Assembly: GCA_034437455.1 (NCBI GenBank) | Contig: DAOTUB010000200.1 | Span: 1-17,497, forward strand | DNA length: 17,497 bases | Reading direction: 5' to 3' | Origin: DAOTUB01 sp034437455 | GTDB lineage: Bacteria; Chloroflexota; Anaerolineae; B4-G1 | Shown here: positions 13,681 to 17,497 of the stretch, piece by piece | How positions within the stretch are numbered: position 1 is the stretch's first letter | Layout of the letters: every line of letters starts with the position of its first letter | Made by a program: the position numbers and the translations under genes | Notes under the pieces: generated by a model | What the model saw: only the letters and a program-made list of their open reading frames with translations | Told to the model about the DNA's origin: nothing | Database searches by the model: none

Positions 13681-13726
13681 CGGACGTTCATCCTGTCCCA
13701 ATGCGACGAGTTTCGTCTCTGCGCTA

Positions 13727-14917
13727 TCACGTTTCGGCGGCGCAAATAGATTGCCAGAGCAACTGAACAATGTCCACCGCACGCACGCGGATCTTGTTGC
13801 GACGTGCGCCCTCCTGGAGCGTGCGCTGGCACTGCTGGCAGGCCGACGCGACGTATTTCGCGCCCGTCGCCTGCACCTGCGCCATCCTGCGCCCCGCCAC
13901 CCCGCTGGTGACATTGGGATCCGAGACTTCCACGTCTCCCCCGCCGCCGCAACAGAGGGCGTTTTCGCGGCTGGCCGCCATCTCGCGAAATTCCAGACCG
14001 GGGATGCGCGCCAGCACCTCGCGCGGCGCGTCGTACACGCCGCTCTTACGCCCCAGGTCGCAGGGGTCGTGGTAGGTGACCACTTCCTCCACCGGCCCCA
14101 GCGCCAGAGTGTCACCCGTGAGCAACTCGGCCAGATATTCGGTGGCGTGTTGCAACTGGATGCCCGAGACGTCCGTCACCTTCGGGTAGAGATGCGACCA
14201 GGCATAGTAGCAGGAAGGGCAGGTAAAGATCACGCGCTGCGCCCCGATCCTGCGAACCTGCTGCACGTTGTGGCGCGCCAGCTCGGCCAGGCGATCCCCC
14301 TGCCCGGCCACGTAGAGCGGATAGCCGCAGCACCACTCGTCCTCTCCCATCGTGGTGAACTCTACCTCAGCCCGCTCCAAGATCTGCACCAGCGATTGGG
14401 GGATGCTGTAGACGCGGGGGTAGAAGGAACTGACGCAGCCGATGAAATAGACCACCTCCGCCTGCCGACGCCGCGGTCGCACACCCAGGGGAGTCTGCGC
14501 CAGATTCTCGCTCCAGATCTGGCGGGTGGCGTTGTTGTCGCCAGAGATGTTATAGTTCGTGGTGACGGTTTCGCCCAGGATCTGCATGCCCGTGGGGACG
14601 TTGATTCCCTTTTGCGTGGCGTATTCCTTGAGAGCGATCATCGTCTCGCTGATCGAGATGCCCCGCGGGCAGCGCACCTGGCACGACTTGCAGACGGTGC
14701 AGAGCCAAAAGGTCTGGCTGTTCAGCACCTCCTCCTCCATCCCCAGACGCAGCATCTGCCACAACTGGCGCGGCGCATAGTCCATCGCGTAGGCGGTGGG
14801 ACAGGAAGAGGAACAGGTGCCACACTGCATGCAAGAGAACAGCTTTTCCCAATCTGGCACGATTCGTTCCGCCAAATCGGGGTCGAACCCGGATGCGTCG
14901 AGAAGCACGGAACTCAT
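13727..14917 (-). CDS. HdrC-HdrB-type fusion (HdrD-like) iron-sulfur protein
   Basis: A 396-aa protein. The N-terminal HdrC-like part has two [4Fe-4S] motifs: C29, C32, C35, C39 and C73, C76, C79, C83. The C-terminal HdrB-like part has two CCG domains: C161, C196-C197, C233, C236 and C286, C322-C323, C360, C363. Both complete the CX(31-39)CCX(35-36)CXXC pattern that holds the noncubane clusters of heterodisulfide reductase. No membrane segment is visible. It could reduce a disulfide, or transfer electrons as LutA/GlcF-type CCG proteins do; the substrate is not inferable. ATG 14917 has AAGGAGG upstream and shares one base with the toxin stop (TGATG), so translation may be coupled. No hdrA occurs in the window. 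Confidence 0.9.
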   Translation of the reverse strand: MSSVLLDASGFDPDLAERIVPDWEKLFSCMQCGTCSSSCPTAYAMDYAPRQLWQMLRLGMEEEVLNSQTFWLCTVCKSCQVRCPRGISISETMIALKEYATQKGINVPTGMQILGETVTTNYNISGDNNATRQIWSENLAQTPLGVRPRRRQAEVVYFIGCVSSFYPRVYSIPQSLVQILERAEVEFTTMGEDEWCCGYPLYVAGQGDRLAELARHNVQQVRRIGAQRVIFTCPSCYYAWSHLYPKVTDVSGIQLQHATEYLAELLTGDTLALGPVEEVVTYHDPCDLGRKSGVYDAPREVLARIPGLEFREMAASRENALCCGGGGDVEVSDPNVTSGVAGRRMAQVQATGAKYVASACQQCQRTLQEGARRNKIRVRAVDIVQLLWQSICAAET

Positions 14918-15423
14918 CAGTCTTCCTCCTTATTTCTCCGCTCCTCACCGGCCAGAACCAGCACTCGCTGTCGCACTTCGTCCGAAATCCACATACCGGT
15001 CTCTGCCAACCGGTTGACCAGTGGCTCAATGCTCTCAGTCAATTTCCGAGATTTTGCTTCAAGTAAAATCCGGAGCGTGCCCCAAACGTCTAGCCCGGCA
15101 GCTCGGGCAATCCGTCGCGCCAAAGCATCATCCAGTAAAATGACTCGACTTGGATTCTCCAACGCCAACGCCATTGCCTCAAGCTCTCCGGTTCCCAAGT
15201 CCAATGTCAGCCATTCGGATGGCATAGAATGTGGCGCAACAAGTCTGAGCCAAGCATAGTCGTTTGGGTCGGGAACATCGTACCCTCTCCGCCGACCTTC
15301 TTGCAACTCTATCGCTACTCCATTGGGTATCCATACCTCACTGAATAGTTGAGGTAACCACCCCAATACTTCAATTCGGTACAGATAGAGCAACGGAGAA
15401 GTGTTGCTAATCGCTTCATGCAC
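14917..15423 (-). CDS. DUF3368 PIN-like toxin
   Basis: A 168-aa PIN-domain-like nuclease candidate. It begins MHEAISNTSPLLYLYRIEVL, where the SNTSPLL segment is the usual DUF3368 start with the first acidic or polar active-site region. It continues with LGTGELEAMALALE (conserved Glu) and VILLDDALARRIARAAGL (conserved Asp pair), which are the PIN active-site positions. GTG 15423 overlaps the end of the UPF0175 gene by 8 bases and is in the right place for the family; the frame is open to 15516. The TGA overlaps the hdr-like ATG. It pairs with the antitoxin upstream and would be an RNase if active. All expected acidic residues appear present, so it is not obviously broken. Confidence 0.85.
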   Translation of the reverse strand: MHEAISNTSPLLYLYRIEVLGWLPQLFSEVWIPNGVAIELQEGRRRGYDVPDPNDYAWLRLVAPHSMPSEWLTLDLGTGELEAMALALENPSRVILLDDALARRIARAAGLDVWGTLRILLEAKSRKLTESIEPLVNRLAETGMWISDEVRQRVLVLAGEERRNKEED

Positions 15424-15667
15424 AGCCGCTCTCCAGGTCGTGCAATTCAGCTTCAAATGGGAAAACCTTATACCGTCCGAGTTCCAATAAAAACTCCACT
15501 CGCGGCATACCCGCAAGCTCGGCGGCGCGCCCCGAGGAAAGACGACCTAGTTCATACAATTTCACGGCAGCCAAGATACGCAGTTCACGGGCAAAAGTGT
15601 TCTCATCCGTCTTTTCTGCCAACAGCACCTTTTCTGGCACGTGGATTACAATTTGTCGAGTAGACAT
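15416..15667 (-). CDS. UPF0175-family antitoxin
   Basis: An 83-aa protein of the UPF0175 family. After a beta-strand start (RQIVIHVPEKVLL), a helix ARELRILAAVKLYELGRLSSGRAAELAGMPRVEFLLEL forms the family's recognisable HTH-like core. The tail reads GRYKVFPFEAELHDLESG. ATG 15667 has GGAGGTG 4 bases upstream. UPF0175 genes are frequently followed by DUF3368 toxins, as here, so it is called as the antitoxin and probable autoregulator. It lies 38 bases after hypC. Confidence 0.88.
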   Translation of the reverse strand: MSTRQIVIHVPEKVLLAEKTDENTFARELRILAAVKLYELGRLSSGRAAELAGMPRVEFLLELGRYKVFPFEAELHDLESGCA

Positions 15668-15705
15668 CTTTCACCTCCGCCCGTTCTGTATCCTCACGGC
15701 AATAC

Positions 15706-15975
15706 CTACGAGATAGCGCCGAGGCCCTGCGCGTCCAATTCCCCCTCCAATATCCCGCACTCGACCAACAGATCGAGCGTCTCTTGCGCCTCGGCCTCGT
15801 CGAGCTGGCTGATGGCAAAACCGATGTGGACGATGACGTAATCTCCCACCTGGGCCTCGGGCACGTAGGCCAGGCAGACCTCGCGGGTCACGCCCCCAAA
15901 GTCCACCTTGCCCATTCGCATCAGGCCGCCGTCGTCGTCAGTTTCGATGATTCGTCCCGGAATTCCCAGGCACAT
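15706..15975 (-). CDS. hypC: Hydrogenase assembly chaperone HypC
   Basis: An 89-aa HypC/HupF-family chaperone starting MCLGIPGRI. Cys2, exposed after Met removal, is the residue that holds the Fe(CN)2CO group with HypD and binds the large-subunit precursor. The OB-like barrel follows with VDFGGVTREVCLAYVPEAQVGDYVIVHIGFAI, a textbook HypC pattern. ATG 15975 has GGGAGA immediately upstream and lies within the 3' end of hypB (38-base overlap). HypD, HypE and HypF are not in the window, so they must be encoded elsewhere. Confidence 0.97.
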   Translation of the reverse strand: MCLGIPGRIIETDDDGGLMRMGKVDFGGVTREVCLAYVPEAQVGDYVIVHIGFAISQLDEAEAQETLDLLVECGILEGELDAQGLGAIS

Positions 15976-16627
15976 TCTCCCTTAGCTCCTTCCGTAACCA
16001 CTCCAGCCAAAGCTCCAGCCCCTCGCCCGTCTTGCAGGAGAGCGGGAAAAAAGCCAGACCCGGGTTGAGCGGCTCCACGCCCCGCCGAAAATGGTCTATA
16101 TCGAAATCAAAGGCCCCCAACACGTCCACCTTGTTCAGCACCAGTGCGTTCACCCCCCGGTACATCGGCGGGTACTTGTAGGGCTTGTCGTCCCCCTCCG
16201 GCACGCTGGCGATGAGGACGTTGCGGTGGGTCCCCAGTGTGAAGCTGGCGGGACAGATCAAGTTGCCCACGTTCTCGACGATGAGCAGGTCCAGATCCTC
16301 CAGCGCAAGCTGCGGCAGCGCGCTCTGGAGCATCACCGCGTCCAGGTGGCAGGCACCGCCTGTGTTGACCTGGACCGCCGGCACGCCCAGCGCCGCGATG
16401 CGGTCGGCATCCAACGTGGTGGCAATGTCGCCATCCACCGCGCCGATGCGGAATTCCTCGCGTAGCGCCTCTATCGTGCGCGTGATGAGGCTGGTCTTGC
16501 CCGCGCCAGGGGAGGCCATCATGTTGACGCCAAAAACCTCCGCGGCATCCAGCCGGGCGCGGATATTTGCGGCCAACTGATCGTTGGCGCTCAGAATTTC
16601 TTCGACGACGGGTACACGTACAGTCAT
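15938..16627 (-). CDS. hypB: Hydrogenase nickel-incorporation GTPase HypB
   Basis: A 229-aa GTPase that drives nickel delivery to the hydrogenase large subunit. The P-loop ASPGAGKTS is at residues 38-46. DGDIATTLDADRI is at 65-77. C93 and H94 in GGACHLDA are metal-binding at the GTP-dependent dimer interface. ENVGNLICPA (118-127) contributes C125, and the base-recognition NKVD is at 165-168. The N-terminal CCGC motif and histidine-rich stretch of some HypB proteins are absent, so it lacks the nickel-storage function. ATG 16627 follows the hypA stop by 5 bases with GAGGTAG upstream. Confidence 0.97.
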   Translation of the reverse strand: MTVRVPVVEEILSANDQLAANIRARLDAAEVFGVNMMASPGAGKTSLITRTIEALREEFRIGAVDGDIATTLDADRIAALGVPAVQVNTGGACHLDAVMLQSALPQLALEDLDLLIVENVGNLICPASFTLGTHRNVLIASVPEGDDKPYKYPPMYRGVNALVLNKVDVLGAFDFDIDHFRRGVEPLNPGLAFFPLSCKTGEGLELWLEWLRKELRENVPGNSGTNHRN

Positions 16628-16632
16628 GCGTT

Positions 16633-16974
16633 CTATTCTACCTCAATACTCTCCAATCGGAATTCATCCCCTCCCGCAGCGATGACCTGTTTTTCATTGC
16701 AGACAGGACAGGCATAATCCCGACCGTTCAAGGGAAACGTATGCCCGCAGCCCAGGCAACGCAACATCCCAGGCACACGCTCAAAATGCAGCTCGGCGCC
16801 TTCGGCAATCGTCTCTCGGCTGACAATGTCCCAATAGAACTGCACCGAGTCATCCACGATGCTCGCTAATTCTCCGATGACCAGATTGAGCCGTACAATA
16901 CGCCCAGCGCCAGCCTGTTCGGCGTGGCGTAGGGCGATATCCAATAAGCTCTGGGTGACGGATAATTCATGCAT
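16633..16974 (-). CDS. hypA: Hydrogenase nickel-incorporation protein HypA
   Basis: A 113-aa nickel metallochaperone working with HypB. It starts MHELSVTQSLLDIA, with His2 as the nickel ligand. The zinc site is formed by C73, C76, C89 and C92 in CLGC and CPVC. It is the first gene of the minus-strand hydrogenase cluster. No Shine-Dalgarno is visible before ATG 16974, and the predicted -10 lies only about 18 bases upstream, so the mRNA leader is predicted to be very short. Confidence 0.97.
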   Translation of the reverse strand: MHELSVTQSLLDIALRHAEQAGAGRIVRLNLVIGELASIVDDSVQFYWDIVSRETIAEGAELHFERVPGMLRCLGCGHTFPLNGRDYACPVCNEKQVIAAGGDEFRLESIEVE

Positions 16975-16991
16975 CGATGTCTGTGCACACC

Positions 16992-17020
16992 ATTATACTA
17001 GAATCAATCCATAAGCACAA
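16992..17020 (-). promoter_or_regulatory. Promoter of the hyp-hydrogenase cluster
   Basis: On the minus strand a perfect TATAAT (16997-16992) is preceded by a weak -35, TTGTGC (17020-17015), with a 17-bp spacer. The expected start near 16985 leaves a leader of only about 11 bases before the hypA ATG. The weak -35 suggests an activator or an alternative sigma factor. Confidence 0.55.
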
Positions 17021-17143
17021 ACCGCAGAGACAAGCGAAACTTGGAGGGAGATACGCCGCTGAATCGCCCATATCATAAGGAATAGTTATGAAAGGGTATA
17101 ACCAAATCAAACAAATAAAAGCCACTTTTTCGCCCATTTTCAC

Positions 17144-17171
17144 TTGTTCTCATAATTAGATTGGTTATAAT
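17144..17171 (+). promoter_or_regulatory. Promoter of the rhodanese-like gene
   Basis: TTGTTC at 17144-17149 and a perfect TATAAT at 17166-17171 are 16 bp apart on the plus strand. A GC-rich inverted repeat, GGCG with CGCC/GCCG around 17184-17194, lies in the predicted leader. The 257 bases between the divergent hypA and rhodanese starts hold these two promoters and no convincing gene. Confidence 0.55.
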
Positions 17172-17243
17172 AGCGAAATCTGTCGGCGCCGCCGATAGAG
17201 TATCTTGTGTTGTCTAAACACGAAAAAGGAGATGCGCCCAACA

Positions 17244-17497
17244 ATGAAGAGAAAACTCTCTCTCATCACATCAGTCCTCGTACTGATAGTAGTAGGTACA
17301 TTCCCCCTCGGTCAAGTCACCAGCGCCCAGAGTTCACTGCAAGAAGCCGCCGAGAGCTACTTTGGCGCGGGGCCACGGACGATCAGCGCCGCCGACCTGT
17401 TCGAGAACCTGAACGACGGCGACCCCGACAACGACCCCACCATCATCAGCCTCCGCTCTGCTGAAGATTATGCCAAGGGCCACGTCCCCGGCGCGAT
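17244..17497 (+). CDS. Exported rhodanese-like domain protein, 3' end outside window
   Basis: A partial reading frame of 84 codons runs off the right edge. It starts with a signal peptide (MKRKLSLITSVLVLIVVGTF, cleavage likely after VTSA near residue 28). The mature part begins QSSLQEAAESYFGAGPRTISAADLF, and TIISLRSAEDYAKGHVPGA is the start of a rhodanese fold (normally D-x-R-x-x-E-x-Y-x-x-G-H-I-P-G-A). The catalytic Cys loop would lie beyond the window. AAGGAG at 17226-17231 is 12 bases before ATG 17244; an in-frame ATG at 17232 abuts it and is less likely. It is divergent from the hydrogenase cluster. Sulfurtransferase or anchored sulfur-carrier roles are possible. Confidence 0.8.
   Translation, partial: MKRKLSLITSVLVLIVVGTFPLGQVTSAQSSLQEAAESYFGAGPRTISAADLFENLNDGDPDNDPTIISLRSAEDYAKGHVPGA

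Noticed and set aside
13612..13726. A frame between the DRTGG gene and the Hdr-like gene translating to ETKLVALGQDERPLHRRGD and MLYFSSGQVELM
   Set aside because: It has protein-like composition and ends just before the DRTGG ribosome-binding site, but it has no convincing start or Shine-Dalgarno and overlaps the predicted promoter. Kept as an unexplained spacer.
13190..15259. A 689-codon plus-strand open frame spanning the DRTGG, Hdr-like and PIN genes
   Set aside because: It is long only because of GC-rich antisense composition; it crosses three well-supported genes and has no domain-like content.
17088..17159. A 23-codon plus-strand frame (MKGYNQIKQIKATFSP) with AAGGA upstream in the hypA-rhodanese gap
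   Set aside because: It is too short, low in information and lies over the promoter region of the rhodanese gene; no support beyond a start and a weak ribosome-binding site.

Overview
The window looks like a high-GC bacterial chromosome segment. Gene content and dispersed-repeat style suggest a Chloroflexota (Anaerolineae-like) or similar anaerobic/facultative lineage; this is an inference without marker genes. Almost everything is read from the minus strand. It is dominated by one long cluster for a cytoplasmic group 3 (most likely 3b, NAD(P)-linked) [NiFe] hydrogenase with its maturation, regulatory and extra electron-transfer genes.

In minus-strand reading order the layout is as follows. 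(1) hypA-hypB-hypC nickel-insertion/maturation genes (16974 to 15706), with a good -10 box just upstream of hypA. (2) A UPF0175/DUF3368-PIN toxin-antitoxin pair (15667 to 14917). (3) An HdrC-HdrB-type fusion with two [4Fe-4S] motifs and two CCG domains (14917 to 13727). (4) A DRTGG-type protein and a CBS-pair/anti-sigma-kinase-type ATPase (13599 to 12237), preceded by an extended -10 promoter. (5) hydB-hydG-hydD-hydA plus a maturation protease (12208 to 7697), the same order as the Pyrococcus hydBGDA sulfhydrogenase. (6) A receiver-only response regulator and a GAF histidine kinase (7719 to 6191). (7) A second electron-input module resembling FloxC/FloxB (6153 to 4239). (8) A helix-hairpin-helix membrane protein, a small unknown protein and mscL (4169 to 2805). 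(9) A second HydG/FloxA-like flavoprotein (2779 to 1946). (10) hicBA (1934 to 1463). (11) A plus-strand antitoxin gene followed by a VapC gene cut off where it meets hicA (1081 to 1487). (12) An ArsA-like ATPase (79 to about 1017). At the right edge a divergent plus-strand gene encodes an exported rhodanese-like protein, incomplete here.

The likely scheme is that HydA/HydD make or use H2, HydB carries electrons to the flavoprotein HydG, and HydG reacts with NAD(P)H. HypA/B/C and the protease mature the NiFe site. The additional HydB/HydG paralogues, the FrhB/FloxC-like protein and the Hdr-like protein form the parts list of a second NAD(P)H-linked module that could couple hydrogen metabolism to a thiol/disulfide or unknown acceptor. 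Neither HdrA nor MvhD/FloxD is present, which makes the assembly unusual. Four signalling proteins (DRTGG, CBS-ATPase, receiver, histidine kinase) are embedded in the same transcription unit.

The window is also rich in small mobile or repetitive DNA. There is a 131-bp IS66-type MITE whose 8-bp target duplication is the mscL Shine-Dalgarno, a double-hairpin repeat and 7-bp tandem repeats between the two-component genes, tandem 12-bp palindromes in the protease 3' end, and a C/G palindrome inserted in frame in the hydrogenase small subunit. No rRNA, tRNA or CRISPR array was seen, and no gene-free stretch exceeds 300 bases.
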